Shown here: in pieces, positions 7,032 to 15,970 of the stretch
Layout: the number at the start of each line of letters is the position of its first letter
Numbering within the stretch: the first letter of the stretch is position 1
Source: Chitinophaga solisilvae
GTDB lineage: Bacteria; Bacteroidota; Bacteroidia; Chitinophagales; Chitinophagaceae
Direction of reading: 5' to 3'
Length of the DNA stretch: 64,000 bases
NCBI RefSeq assembly: GCF_009928525.1
Contig: NZ_JAABOK010000021.1
Span: forward strand, 38,159 to 102,158
Made by a program: the position numbers and the translations under genes
The notes under the pieces: generated by a model
What the model was told of the DNA's origin: nothing
Databases searched by the model: none
What the model saw: only the letters and a program-made list of their open reading frames with translations

Positions 7032-10000
7032 TTAGAACCGTGCATTCACGCCAAACTGTAACATCCAGGTGGCCGGCGCATCAATGCCGATAACATTCAC
7101 ATCTTCCGGATCCACACCTTTCCATTGCTGGCGGTAAGGAGCAAGGATCAGCGGCTGTTTCACGCCTACGTTGACGCGCAGGTCAGACATCTGCCAGCGT
7201 TTCACCAGCGATTCCGGTAAGGAATATGCCAGGGTGATGTTTCTTATTTTGAAGAAAGAGCCGTCAAAATAGCTGAGTGACTGATAGTTCACCGGACGTT
7301 CCTGGTTAGCGTTAGGTCTGGGGAAATCGTTTGTCGGATTATTCGGTGTCCAGTAGTTGATATTCAGGTTGTTGAAACGGCCGAACAGGGTGTTGGTATT
7401 CTGATAGAAATCGCTCTTAATCATGCCGCCCACACGTGCAAAGGCTACTACCGACAATTCAAATCCCTTGTAGGAAAAACGTTGTGTAGTACCGGCAGTC
7501 CAGTCCGGCTGCGGAGAGCCCAGGATTTTACGGTCGTTTGCATCTATCTTCTTATCGCCGTTTACATCTTCCACTTTGATTTCGCCTGGTTTGGGCGGGG
7601 ATACAACGAAGTCTATTTTATCGGAAGACTGCCAGATACCGATTTTGTTATAATCGTAGTACACATAGGTAGGCTGGCCAACGAACCATGCGTTACCGAT
7701 GTCGGCCTGTTTACCGCCCATGAGTTCCAGAATTTTGGACCGGTTGCGTGACCAGTTTACATCCATGGTCCAGTTGAAGCCTTTGGGGTTATCGATGATA
7801 ACGCCGGTGAGGCCTATTTCAAAGCCGGTATTGCTGGTAGCGCCCACGTTTTGCAGCACGCTGTTAAAGCCGTTGCTGTAAGGCAGCAGGAAGGGCATCA
7901 GCAGGTCGGTGGTTTTCTGTTTGTAGTAGTCGAGCACACCGGTCAGGCGGCCTTTAAAGAAGCTGAAATCGATACCTGCATCGAAGGAGGTAGTTGTTTC
8001 CCAGGTTAGTTCCGGGTTGCGCAGCATCTGTGGCGTATAGCCCAGTACGCCTTTTCCGCCGAAGGAGTAGGCGATGCGTTGCAGCGCGCCCTGTGTGGCA
8101 TATGGGTCGATACCGGTGTTGCCGATGCGGCCGTAGCTGAGGCGGAGTTTCAGGTTATCGATATTTCTTTTGCCTTTCAGGAATTCTTCGCCGGTCAGGT
8201 TCCACGCAGCGGCCACAGAAGGGAAGTAACCCCATTGTTTGCCGGGTGCAAAGCGGGAGGAACCATCTGCACGCATGGTGAGGGTTACCAGGTAGCGGTC
8301 ATCGTAGCCGTAGTTAAGGCGGCCCATGTAGGAGAGGATAGTCCAGGTACCGAGGCTGCTGCCTACGCCGGTTACGTTCTGTGCTTCGCCGAGGTTGTAG
8401 TATTCCTGGTTTTCCACGAGTACGCCGCGCACGTTAGCGGTGGAGCTGTCGCCGCGTTGCCGCTGCACGCTGTACAATCCGGTGAATCCGATGTTGTGTT
8501 TCTGTTTGATAATTTTATTATAGGTCAGTATATTTTCTACTGTGTATGCAATTGTTTCCCCGCTGGTTTTCCTGGCAGTGGCATCGCCGCCACCGATGAG
8601 GAGGTCGAAGTTATTCTTACCCTGGAACAGGCCGTAATTGTATTGGGAGATATCAGGGCCTACGTTGAGTCTGTATTTCAGTCCGTCGATGATTTCCACT
8701 TCTCCGTACAGGCTGGTAAACAGGCGGAAACGTTTTCTGTTTTCCGTACGGGTGCCGGGAACATAATCCAGTAACGGGTTAGGCAGGTTACTGTCGTTAT
8801 TGGGAAAGGTAACGAGGTTACCGTTTTCATCATAGGGAGAAGTAATCGGCAGCATGCGGATAGCATTGTTGATACCGTTGTAGGTTTCACCGGCACGGTT
8901 GCTGTAGGCAGCCAGGAGGGAGCCACCTACCTTTACGCGGGAGCCGATCATCTGATCCAGTCCTATGTTAATATTATAGCGTTCATAGCTTTGTAGTTTC
9001 AGTACCCCCTGGTCTTTGAAGTAACCGATGCCCATGGCATATTTTGTTTTCTCGGTACCGCCGGCTACGCTGAGCGCGTGGTTAGTCTGGTACCCCTGTT
9101 TCAGGAGCAGTTTCTGCCAGTCGGTGCTGGTACCGTTTTTAATGCCTGCGAGTTCCTGCGGGTTGAAGATGGCGCGGTCGGAGGAGTCGCGGTTGTTATC
9201 GTTGTATCTGCCGATGGCACGTCTTGCTTCGCGGCGCATATCCGCAAACTGCTGACCGTTCATGAGGTCTGTCTGCCCCAGGGTATTCACTACGCCGTAT
9301 GAGCCGGAGTAGGTTACAACGGGTTTACTCACTTTTCCGCGGATGGTGGTGATGAGTACCACGCCATTGGCGCCGCGGGAACCGTAGATGGCGGTAGCAG
9401 AGGCGTCTTTCAGAATTTCCATCGATTGTATTACACCCGGACCAATATCGTTGAGGCTCCCTGAGTAAGGGATACCGTCTACCACATAGAGGGGGTCGTT
9501 TCCGGCGGTTACAGAGCGGGTACCACGGATGCGGACGGTAGGCTCATCGCCGGGTTTGGCGCTGTTGGCGAGTACGTCCACACCGGGAGTACGGCCTTGT
9601 AACGCCTGCTGGGCGTTGGTTACAGGCACATCCTGGATGGCTTTGTTACTGATGGAGGCGATAGAGCCGGTTACATCCTTTTTCTTCTGTTGTCCGTAAC
9701 CGACAACTACAATTTCCTCCAGTTTTTTCTGATCTTCTTCGAGGATGATGCTGATTACTTTACGGTTGCTGACAGGTTCCTGGTGTGTGGTGAACCCGAT
9801 GAATGAAAACGTCAGCACGGCATTGGCGGCATCTTTAACCTGCAGTTTATAATGCCCCTGCATGTCGGTCTGCGTTCCGGTGCTGCTTCCTTTAATTGAA
9901 ACGGATACGCCTACGAGCGGAGATTTGTCTTTGGCGAGCACATTACCCTCTACCTGAACGGACTGGGCGTGCGCCAGCTGGTGAAAGAGCAGACACAATG

Positions 10001-10034
10001 CTGCAAAGCACAGACGTGAAATTTTCTTATTCAT
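7032..10034 (-). CDS. SusC/RagA family TonB-linked outer membrane protein
   Basis: A 1000-residue TonB-dependent importer. A signal peptide (1-23, ending AHAQ) is followed by a carboxypeptidase-regulatory-like domain (about 28-103: GVSVSIKGSSTGTQTDMQG), the SusC-typical V-V-V-G-Y-G-Q-Q-K-K-K box near 110, the plug with DVPVTNAQQALQGRTPGVDV and DPLYVVDGIPY, then the 22-strand barrel ending in a terminal Phe after VNARF. It forms the unit with susD at 5385-7007 (24-base gap). The 400-base upstream region holds a LacI/PurR-type operator. No hydrolase or sensor is fused to this pair, so the substrate cannot be read from context; neighbouring DUF1080 and Gfo/Idh genes suggest sugar derivatives. 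Confidence 0.96.
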   Translation of the reverse strand: MNKKISRLCFAALCLLFHQLAHAQSVQVEGNVLAKDKSPLVGVSVSIKGSSTGTQTDMQGHYKLQVKDAANAVLTFSFIGFTTHQEPVSNRKVISIILEEDQKKLEEIVVVGYGQQKKKDVTGSIASISNKAIQDVPVTNAQQALQGRTPGVDVLANSAKPGDEPTVRIRGTRSVTAGNDPLYVVDGIPYSGSLNDIGPGVIQSMEILKDASATAIYGSRGANGVVLITTIRGKVSKPVVTYSGSYGVVNTLGQTDLMNGQQFADMRREARRAIGRYNDNNRDSSDRAIFNPQELAGIKNGTSTDWQKLLLKQGYQTNHALSVAGGTEKTKYAMGIGYFKDQGVLKLQSYERYNINIGLDQMIGSRVKVGGSLLAAYSNRAGETYNGINNAIRMLPITSPYDENGNLVTFPNNDSNLPNPLLDYVPGTRTENRKRFRLFTSLYGEVEIIDGLKYRLNVGPDISQYNYGLFQGKNNFDLLIGGGDATARKTSGETIAYTVENILTYNKIIKQKHNIGFTGLYSVQRQRGDSSTANVRGVLVENQEYYNLGEAQNVTGVGSSLGTWTILSYMGRLNYGYDDRYLVTLTMRADGSSRFAPGKQWGYFPSVAAAWNLTGEEFLKGKRNIDNLKLRLSYGRIGNTGIDPYATQGALQRIAYSFGGKGVLGYTPQMLRNPELTWETTTSFDAGIDFSFFKGRLTGVLDYYKQKTTDLLMPFLLPYSNGFNSVLQNVGATSNTGFEIGLTGVIIDNPKGFNWTMDVNWSRNRSKILELMGGKQADIGNAWFVGQPTYVYYDYNKIGIWQSSDKIDFVVSPPKPGEIKVEDVNGDKKIDANDRKILGSPQPDWTAGTTQRFSYKGFELSVVAFARVGGMIKSDFYQNTNTLFGRFNNLNINYWTPNNPTNDFPRPNANQERPVNYQSLSYFDGSFFKIRNITLAYSLPESLVKRWQMSDLRVNVGVKQPLILAPYRQQWKGVDPEDVNVIGIDAPATWMLQFGVNARF

Positions 10035-10441
10035 AACGTTCCTTTTACTGATAGTTGATTTCGGTGTGTTGGCTGATTTTTATCCAGCGATAGTTTTCTA
10101 CGTGTTTTCCATTACATGATATCCTGACCAAAATAATACTTATTTCATCATTTGCAAACGTTTGCACAAATAAATAATTTTTCAGGACAGCATTTGCGCA
10201 GGAGTATGCGGAGGACCTTTTATACCCGATCGGTCATATCCTTTACCAGCAAGCGCTGCCAGGGATATTGCCGACAGAATTTCTAACCGCCGGCATCGCT
10301 ATCTAGATAAGCTGATATACGTATGTTGTACGCTTATTACTTATATGCAGCGCTGACTGCCGCTGTGCGGCGGCATTGTTCCGGCTTTGCTGGTTTACCT
10401 GTTTTCAATAATTTGCGGGATACTAATAATTATTGGCTGCG
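10035..10441. other. Divergent control region upstream of susC
   Basis: A gene-free stretch of 407 bases between susC (minus) and the DUF1801 gene (plus). The susC-proximal half is AT-rich and holds the operator at 10153-10166. On the minus strand TATTATTTTG lies just downstream of that operator with a TTTG within it, an imperfect match to a Bacteroidota promoter. The half nearest DUF1801 has a small GC hairpin (TGCCGC...GCGGCA near 10358-10375) and TAATTTGCG just before the start. No small ORF worth calling was seen. Confidence 0.5.
10153..10166. promoter_or_regulatory. LacI/PurR-family operator upstream of susC
   Basis: TGCAAACGTTTGCA is a perfect 14-bp palindrome with the central CG and the half-site AAACG/CGTTT typical of LacI-family regulators. 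It lies about 120 bases upstream of the susC start, overlapping a TTTG that could serve as a -33 element. No LacI-family gene is in the window, so the regulator would act from elsewhere. Confidence 0.7.
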
Positions 10442-10792
10442 ATGAGTATTCGTCCTATTGATCAATATTTTCTGCAACTGGAAGAACCGGCCAGGGGCTG
10501 TATGCAATTTCTGCGCGGGCATATCCTGCAGCTGGACAGTCACCTGACGGAGGCCTGGAAATATGGCATGCCCATGTACTGTTACAACGGTAAAATGTGC
10601 TGCTACCTGTGGATACACAAAAAGCTGAAACAGCCTTATATAGGCATCGTAGAAGGCAGCAGCGTACATCATCCGGATCTGCTGCAGGAAAAACGTGCGC
10701 GTATGAAAATACTGCTGCTGGACCCTGAAAAAGACCTTCCCATGAAAAAGATCAACAGCATCCTGAAAGATATGCTGGCATTATACAAATAA
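10442..10792 (+). CDS. DUF1801 domain protein (YdhG-like)
   Basis: A 116-residue protein of the DUF1801/YdhG fold. The family pattern is visible: an N-terminal IDQYFLQLEEPARGCMQFLR helix pair, E-A-W-K-Y-G-M-P-M-Y strand, the central G-K-M-C-C-Y-L-W strand and the C-terminal KKINSILKDML helix. Members are small cytosolic proteins related to frataxin-fold iron/scaffold proteins, with no settled activity. ATG at 10442 is preferred to an in-frame TTG at 10433 because the protein then begins with the conserved helix. It is followed 68 bases later by the DUF1080 gene. Confidence 0.85.
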   Translation: MSIRPIDQYFLQLEEPARGCMQFLRGHILQLDSHLTEAWKYGMPMYCYNGKMCCYLWIHKKLKQPYIGIVEGSSVHHPDLLQEKRARMKILLLDPEKDLPMKKINSILKDMLALYK

Positions 10793-10860
10793 AATCTTTT
10801 TGCAATCGGTTGTAAAAATCATTTTCATTGATTAATTTGACGACTTATTCCGGTTAAGTT

Positions 10861-12228
10861 ATGAAAAGAACGATTTTATTATGTGGCAGTCTGCTATGTT
10901 TATATAGCGGCGTATTTGCACAGAAAGCGCAATGGCAGACACTCTTCAACGGCAAGGACCTGAAAGGCTGGAAGCAGCTGGGCGGTAAGGCCATCTACCA
11001 GGCGGAAAACGGCCAGATAGTAGGCACTACCGTTCTGGAAACACCCAACTCCTTCCTGACAACTGAAAAAGAATACGGCGATTTCATCCTGGAGCTGGAA
11101 TTCAAGCTGGGCAAAGAATTTAACTCAGGCATACAATTCCGGAGCCAGAGCCGCCCCGATTACCAGAATGGGCGCGTATTCGGCTACCAGATGGAAATTG
11201 ATCCGTCGGACCGTAGATGGAGCGGCGGCATCTATGAAGAAGGCCGCAGAGGCTGGCAATACCCCATGGAACTCAACCCGACCGGGCAAAATGCCTTCAG
11301 GAAAGACGACTGGAACAAATACCGTATCGAGTGCCGCGGCCATGAAATGCGTACCTGGGTAAACGGCGTACCTGCCGCTCACCTGGTAGATACCGCGCTG
11401 CCCAAGGGTTTCATCGCCCTGCAGGTACATGGTATCGGTAAAAATACTGCCGATGATCATAAAAATATCTACTGGAAAAATATCCGCATACTCGAAAACC
11501 CTGCACCATCACAGTATTCGCCATACGATAACATTTACGTAGTCAACAATGTAGACAATACCATCTCCGGTCAGGAAAAGAAAAACGGTTACCAGCTCCT
11601 GTGGGACGGCAAGACCTCCAAAGGCTGGAGAGGCGCCTACAAGAAAACTTTCCCGGACAAGGGCTGGGGAATGAATGATGGCGTTCTTACCATCCAGCAT
11701 TCCAATGGCGACGAAGAAGGCAGTGGCGGCGATATCGTTACAGATAAGGAATATGGCGCATTTGAGATGGAATTCATGTTCAGACTCACGCCGGGAGCCA
11801 ACAGTGGCGTTAAATACTTTGTAAGTGAAAGCTACGAAACAGGAGGGAAGTCAGCCATAGGCCTGGAATATCAGGTACTGGACGACGAAAAACACCCGGA
11901 CGCCAAATTAGGCCGTGACGGAAACCGCACACTGGCTTCACTCTACGACCTTATGACAAGAAAACAGGAAAAACGTGCCCTCCTACCTATTGGAGAATGG
12001 AACAAAGGTCGTATTATTGTGTATCCAAATAACCATGTAGAACACTGGCTGAATGGTTTTAAAGTGCTGGAATATGAGCGGGGCTCCCAAGCCTTCAAAG
12101 ATCTGGTGGCAATCAGCAAATATAAAAACTGGAAAAATTTCGGCCTGTGGCCAGTAGGTCACATTCTTTTACAGGACCATGGTAACGAGGTTTCCTATAA
12201 AAGCATTCGTATTAAAATACTCAAGTAA
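10861..12228 (+). CDS. Secreted two-domain 3-keto-disaccharide hydrolase (DUF1080 x2)
   Basis: A 455-residue exported protein with a signal peptide at 1-20 (SGVFA-Q) and two DUF1080 jelly rolls. Domain 1 (about 25-215) runs from W-Q-T-L-F-N-G-K-D-L-K-G-W to YWKNIRIL, with SGIQFRS and GGIYEEGRRGW inside. Domain 2 (about 237-455) runs from L-L-W-D-G-K-T-S-K-G-W to the final SIRIKIL, with NSGVKYFV inside. DUF1080 enzymes hydrolyse glycosides oxidised to the 3-keto form, the oxidation being carried out by Gfo/Idh/MocA enzymes such as the one at 16793-18139. That pairing is known for the families; the link here is inference from distance. The gene ends before a clear terminator. Confidence 0.92.
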   Translation: MKRTILLCGSLLCLYSGVFAQKAQWQTLFNGKDLKGWKQLGGKAIYQAENGQIVGTTVLETPNSFLTTEKEYGDFILELEFKLGKEFNSGIQFRSQSRPDYQNGRVFGYQMEIDPSDRRWSGGIYEEGRRGWQYPMELNPTGQNAFRKDDWNKYRIECRGHEMRTWVNGVPAAHLVDTALPKGFIALQVHGIGKNTADDHKNIYWKNIRILENPAPSQYSPYDNIYVVNNVDNTISGQEKKNGYQLLWDGKTSKGWRGAYKKTFPDKGWGMNDGVLTIQHSNGDEEGSGGDIVTDKEYGAFEMEFMFRLTPGANSGVKYFVSESYETGGKSAIGLEYQVLDDEKHPDAKLGRDGNRTLASLYDLMTRKQEKRALLPIGEWNKGRIIVYPNNHVEHWLNGFKVLEYERGSQAFKDLVAISKYKNWKNFGLWPVGHILLQDHGNEVSYKSIRIKILK

Positions 12229-12268
12229 AAATATTTTATCTTTTTTTTCATTGTTCACTGTTCTAAAT

Positions 12269-12294
12269 AAGCATTCCGATTCTTCGGAATGCTT
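12269..12294 (+). terminator. Intrinsic terminator after the two-domain DUF1080 gene
   Basis: AAGCATTCCGA (12269-12279) pairs with TCGGAATGCTT (12284-12294) across a TTCT loop and is followed by a T-run. It lies 40 bases after the stop and just before palindrome P3, so here a standard terminator and a long palindrome occur side by side. Confidence 0.9.
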
Positions 12295-12305
12295 TTTTAT
12301 TTTAT

Positions 12306-12415
12306 TATTTGGTTATTTGAGATTTGCGGTAGTACAGGATTTTCCTTTGAGATAAGCTATCTCCTGTACTACAAAGGCATACGTTGTACAGCAACAAATC
12401 TCAAATAACCAAATA
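12306..12415. repeat. Intergenic palindrome P3 (TTGAGATTT type, rearranged core)
   Basis: Outer arms 12306-12326 and 12395-12415 are a perfect 21-bp pair of the TTATTTGAGATTTG type, also seen in P5, P7 and P9. Inside, a separate hairpin pairs 12329-12339 (GTAGTACAGGA) with 12362-12372, and 22 bases (12373-12394) are unpaired on one side. This is the only family member whose core is not a continuation of the outer arms, which suggests damage or a different core. It lies 48 bases before the DUF885 start chosen here. Confidence 0.85.
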
Positions 12416-12463
12416 ACCAAATAAAAAATGATTTCCTACATTCGGTCATCCAAAAATATATTT

Positions 12464-14245
12464 ATGTCTACATTCAAAGGGAGACACCTTTTATTGCTGG
12501 GAAGCGCTTTGCTGGCAGGCGCCTGTCAGCAGACCGGCAAGAGCGGTTCCGGGGCTATGCAGGATTCTCTGCAGCATATTGCCGATCGTTACTATGCGGA
12601 TTTTCTGATCCTGAATCCGGTGCAGGCCACCTTTAATGGTGAGAATCAATATAACGATCAGTTGCCTGTGGATATCAGCGAGAGCTTCCGCGCACATAGC
12701 GATTCCGTATATGCCCGTTACCAGGAAGAGCTGAAGGGTATTGATACCGCTGTATTATCGGGGAACGACCGCATCACCTATGATATGCTGCAGCGTGAAT
12801 TTGCCATCAGCCGGGAAGCGCTTACTTTTCATGATCACCTGATGCCGGTACAGCAGTTTACCTGTCTGCCGATTACACTGGCACAACTCGGTTCTGGATC
12901 TGCCGCACAACCCTTCAAAACGAAGAAGGACTACGAGAATTTCATCGGCCGTATGAAAGGCTTTGCTGCCTGGACAGATACCGCCATTGCCAATATGCGC
13001 CGCGGCATCGCCACCGGTTATGTATTGCCCGCCAGCCTGGTCGTGAAAACTATTCCGCAGTTAAAAGACCTCGCTAAAAAAGATACTGCCGCCAATATTT
13101 TTTATGCACCGCTGAAATCTATTCCCGCAGCTGTTGACGTAGCCGCTAAACCGCAGCTGGTAAAGGATTATACGCAGGCTATTGAACAGTATATCCTGCC
13201 TGCCTATGACAGACTGCAGCAATTCATGGAAAAGGAATACCTGCCGAAAGCCCGTACCAGCAGTGGCATCAACGCATTGCCTGATGGCAGGGAATACTAT
13301 AATTTCCTGATCCGCACCTGGACAACCACCAATAAAACACCGGATGAAATTTTTGCGCTGGGAGAAAAAGAAGTAGCCCGCATCCGGGCAGAGATGGAAA
13401 CAGTTAAGAACAGTACCGGATTTAAAGGAGATCTGCCTGCCTTCTTTGCTTCCGTACGTACTGATAAAAAACTGCGCATCTTCAAAACACCACAGGCCGT
13501 ACTGGATTCCTTCCGGGCTATCGAAAACAAGATCATGCCGGGTGTTAAAAAAATGTACGGTCATCTTCCGAAAACAAAATTTGAAATCCGGCAGACAGAA
13601 GCATACCGCGCAGCCTCCGCCTCTGCGGAATACCAGCCGGGAACCCCTGACGGCTCCCGCCCGGGTATCTTCTATGTGCCCATCCTGAACGCAGGCGATT
13701 TCAGCTACGCCGGCATGGAATGCCTGTTTCTTCATGAAGCCATTCCCGGCCATCATTTCCAGTTCTCCCTGCAACAGGAAAACGACTCCCTTCCTAAATT
13801 CCGCCGCTTCACCTGGATCGGGGCCTATGGCGAAGGCTATGCCCTGTACTGTGAAAGTCTCGGCAAAGAACTGGGATTATACACGGATCCGTATATGTAC
13901 TTCGGACGGCTGTCTGATGAAATTCACCGCGCTATTCGTTTAGTCGTTGACGTTGGCCTGCATCACAAAGGCTGGACCCGCGAACAGGCAATCAGATATA
14001 TGCTGGACAACGAGCCCGTTTCCGAACAGGAAGTGACAGCTGAAATTGAACGCTACATGGCTATCCCCGGACAAGCCCTCTCCTATAAAATCGGTGAACT
14101 GAAAATCCGGGAACTGCGCAACCATTACGCCAACACCCTGGGTAGCAGCTTCAGCCTTTCCTCCTTCCATGATGAACTCCTGAAAGACGGCTGTGTACCG
14201 CTTTCTGTACTGGAGCAGAAGATGGAAAGATGGGCGAAAAAATAA
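12464..14245 (+). CDS. DUF885 family lipoprotein, putative zinc peptidase
   Basis: A 593-residue DUF885 protein. The family signature HEAIPGHHFQ is present (His424, Glu425, His430, His431), an HExxH-like zinc site, followed by the conserved R-F-T-W-I-G-A-Y-G-E-G-Y-A-L-Y block. DUF885 proteins are predicted metallopeptidases of the M2/M3-like helical fold; direct activity data are few. The ATG at 12464 is preferred over 12428 because it gives a lipoprotein signal (LLLLGSALLAGACQQ, Cys at about 20) and leaves room after palindrome P3. Such proteins are exported and membrane-anchored. It is followed directly by palindrome P4, which overlaps the last bases of the gene. Confidence 0.88.
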   Translation: MSTFKGRHLLLLGSALLAGACQQTGKSGSGAMQDSLQHIADRYYADFLILNPVQATFNGENQYNDQLPVDISESFRAHSDSVYARYQEELKGIDTAVLSGNDRITYDMLQREFAISREALTFHDHLMPVQQFTCLPITLAQLGSGSAAQPFKTKKDYENFIGRMKGFAAWTDTAIANMRRGIATGYVLPASLVVKTIPQLKDLAKKDTAANIFYAPLKSIPAAVDVAAKPQLVKDYTQAIEQYILPAYDRLQQFMEKEYLPKARTSSGINALPDGREYYNFLIRTWTTTNKTPDEIFALGEKEVARIRAEMETVKNSTGFKGDLPAFFASVRTDKKLRIFKTPQAVLDSFRAIENKIMPGVKKMYGHLPKTKFEIRQTEAYRAASASAEYQPGTPDGSRPGIFYVPILNAGDFSYAGMECLFLHEAIPGHHFQFSLQQENDSLPKFRRFTWIGAYGEGYALYCESLGKELGLYTDPYMYFGRLSDEIHRAIRLVVDVGLHHKGWTREQAIRYMLDNEPVSEQEVTAEIERYMAIPGQALSYKIGELKIRELRNHYANTLGSSFSLSSFHDELLKDGCVPLSVLEQKMERWAKK

Positions 14246-14389
14246 TTACGAATTACGAATTGCGAATTACGAATGTAGAAGCGAAGAGCTAAACGTAGAT
14301 TAAGGAGAATATTTTTAAATTATCACCTTTAATCTACGTTTAGTTCTTCGCTTCTACATTCGTAATTCGCAATTCGTAATTCGTAATTA
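14243..14389. repeat. Long intergenic palindrome P4 (AATTACG type, core ACGTAGATTAAAG)
   Basis: Arms 14243-14305 and 14327-14389 pair over 63 bp with two G-T mismatches. The outer arm is the AATTACG/AATTGCG heptamer array ending AATG; the core GAAGCGAAGAGCTAAACG continuing into TAGATTAA is nearly the same as in P6 and P10. The left arm contains the TAA stop of the DUF885 gene (14243-14245). The rest of the gap to YjbR (14390-14580) is AT-rich and shows only the small inverted repeat listed separately. Confidence 0.95.
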
Positions 14390-14563
14390 ATATTAAAACC
14401 TCGTTAATCCTTCCCCCTTAATATCCTGCAGTCAATTTTTCTGCGTTTTATTTCCTACATTTATACAGCAGTTTCATTCACTATTTACAGCAAGACAAAT
14501 CAATTCCACACATGCAACATATTTGTATATGTTTTGTTGTGGTTGAAAGCTATTGAGAGAACC

Positions 14564-14578
14564 GTTCGCCTGGCGAAC
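14564..14578. promoter_or_regulatory. Inverted repeat just before the YjbR start
   Basis: GTTCGCC-T-GGCGAAC, a perfect 7-bp inverted repeat with one central base, ends two bases before the ATG at 14581. It could be an operator or a translation-blocking hairpin. If the true start is the ATG at 14608, the site would lie in the leader. Confidence 0.4.
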
Positions 14579-14580
14579 AG

Positions 14581-14964
14581 ATGTTGTATGCCTTAAAACC
14601 CGCTGCTATGTTTGATCACACACTGGGCTTTTGTCAGTCCTTACCGGCAGTTACCACTGATAAGAAGTGGGATAATGAGCTGCGTTTTTTTGTGGGAGAG
14701 AAATTATTCTGCATGATTTCCATGGACCCGCCCCACCGCATTTCTTTCAAGTGCAGCCAGGGCGATTACCATCAGCTGATAGCCAAACCGGGTATTGTGC
14801 CGGCGCCGCATCTGGCGCGTTATCACTGGGTACAGCTGAAACAGGAAGATATGTTGCCTTCACAGGAACTGGAGAATTTTCTGCATCATGCCTATGAACT
14901 GATTGTCAGCACCCTGCCCGCTCAGGAACAGGATGCCATTCATAAGATGAAGGTGAATGCCTGA
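14581..14964 (+). CDS. MmcQ/YjbR family protein
   Basis: A 127-residue (or 118 if started at 14608) YjbR-fold protein. The pattern F-C-Q-S-L-P-A-V-T near 17, the KLFCMIS strand near 42, S-F-K-C near 57 and the G-I-V-P-A-P-H-L-A-R-Y-H-W-V segment near 80 match the family, whose members bind DNA in a double-wing (CyaY-like) fold or act in phage/plasmid contexts; function unsettled. Relatives usually begin close to the FC-x-x-LP motif, so the second ATG (14608) is possible. The next gene is convergent with only three bases between stops. Confidence 0.85.
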   Translation: MLYALKPAAMFDHTLGFCQSLPAVTTDKKWDNELRFFVGEKLFCMISMDPPHRISFKCSQGDYHQLIAKPGIVPAPHLARYHWVQLKQEDMLPSQELENFLHHAYELIVSTLPAQEQDAIHKMKVNA

Positions 14965-14967
14965 CGG

Positions 14968-15753
14968 CTATCTGCAAAGGGTGAAAATGATATCGTACAG
15001 ACCGAATACCACTAATGTCAGGGCAAATATTTTTTCCAGCAGCGGTGTCTTCATTTTCACGGCTGTCTTAGCTCCCAGCCAGGAGGCGGGGAACGCAGTA
15101 AGTGATAACAACAGGGCAATGTTCCAGTCAATATGCCCCAGGTACCAATGTGTAATGGCGCCGGGCACCGATAAGATGGCAGACAGGACCACTGCACAAG
15201 CCAAAGCCTGCTTAATAGGCATTTTCAGCTTTTTGATAAAGAAGGAACTGAACAGTATTCCGCCGGCATTAGCCAGCAGCCCTGCCAGAAAACCAATGAA
15301 GAGCGCCGCGCCTATCAGCTGTTCTGCCTTTACGCTGCTGCTGGTAATAGCCATTTCGGGCGACTTGTTTCTGTTGGTCAGATAGGCGAACAACAGACTC
15401 AGACCAATGGTGACAATGAACAGCGCAGTCAGCACCATCAGCGTTTTTCCCGGCAGATAACTGCTCAGCCAGGATCCGGCAATAGTGGCAGGTACACCGA
15501 AAACGGCGCCCAGCAATATTACACGCCGGTTGAATAATTTCTCCCTGCTGTATACCACTGTTGCAGATAAGGTACTGGAAATAGAAGCAGGTAACGGCGA
15601 TGCCAGCGCCAGAAAAGGATGCACACCGGCAAATATCTGCAGCGCAGGAGTACTGATAGCACTTCCTCCTTTTCCCAGCAGGCCGGATAAATAACCGACA
15701 ACTACCCCGATCAACAGGACAGGCAGGTAATCAGATTGTTGTAAATATTCCAT
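14968..15753 (-). CDS. TauE/SafE family sulfite/anion exporter-like membrane protein
   Basis: A 261-residue integral membrane protein with about eight hydrophobic segments. The repeated family motif is visible near the start (VVGYLSGLLGKGGSAISTPAL, first half) and again in the middle (FIGFLAGLLANAGGILFSSF, second half). TauE/SafE members export sulfite, sulfoacetate or related anions; some are merely membrane proteins of unknown cargo. No sulfonate or taurine genes are nearby. It stands alone on the minus strand, convergent with YjbR and divergent from the hypothetical gene at 15971, with a 217-base AT-rich control region between the two. Confidence 0.88.
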   Translation of the reverse strand: MEYLQQSDYLPVLLIGVVVGYLSGLLGKGGSAISTPALQIFAGVHPFLALASPLPASISSTLSATVVYSREKLFNRRVILLGAVFGVPATIAGSWLSSYLPGKTLMVLTALFIVTIGLSLLFAYLTNRNKSPEMAITSSSVKAEQLIGAALFIGFLAGLLANAGGILFSSFFIKKLKMPIKQALACAVVLSAILSVPGAITHWYLGHIDWNIALLLSLTAFPASWLGAKTAVKMKTPLLEKIFALTLVVFGLYDIIFTLCR

Positions 15754-15970
15754 TCTTTCATCCCTCCGGGAATGAGCACTTATGGTTGGTGTGGTTGGTT
15801 TCGTTCATTACAGGTCGTTCAAAAGTAGGTCATGTGCGAAAGGCAGACAAATAATAGCAATAACTATAAGTTATGGGAGATAACAAGATATTATATTTAT
15901 TGCTAGTCTATAAAGCTAATGAAATAATAGGTATATTCAATTTATCAAAAACCAACGGCTCTACTGTCAT

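Noticed and set aside
13061..13774. Minus-strand frame of 237 codons
   Set aside because: Antisense to the DUF885 gene including its HEAIPGHH motif; no features of its own.
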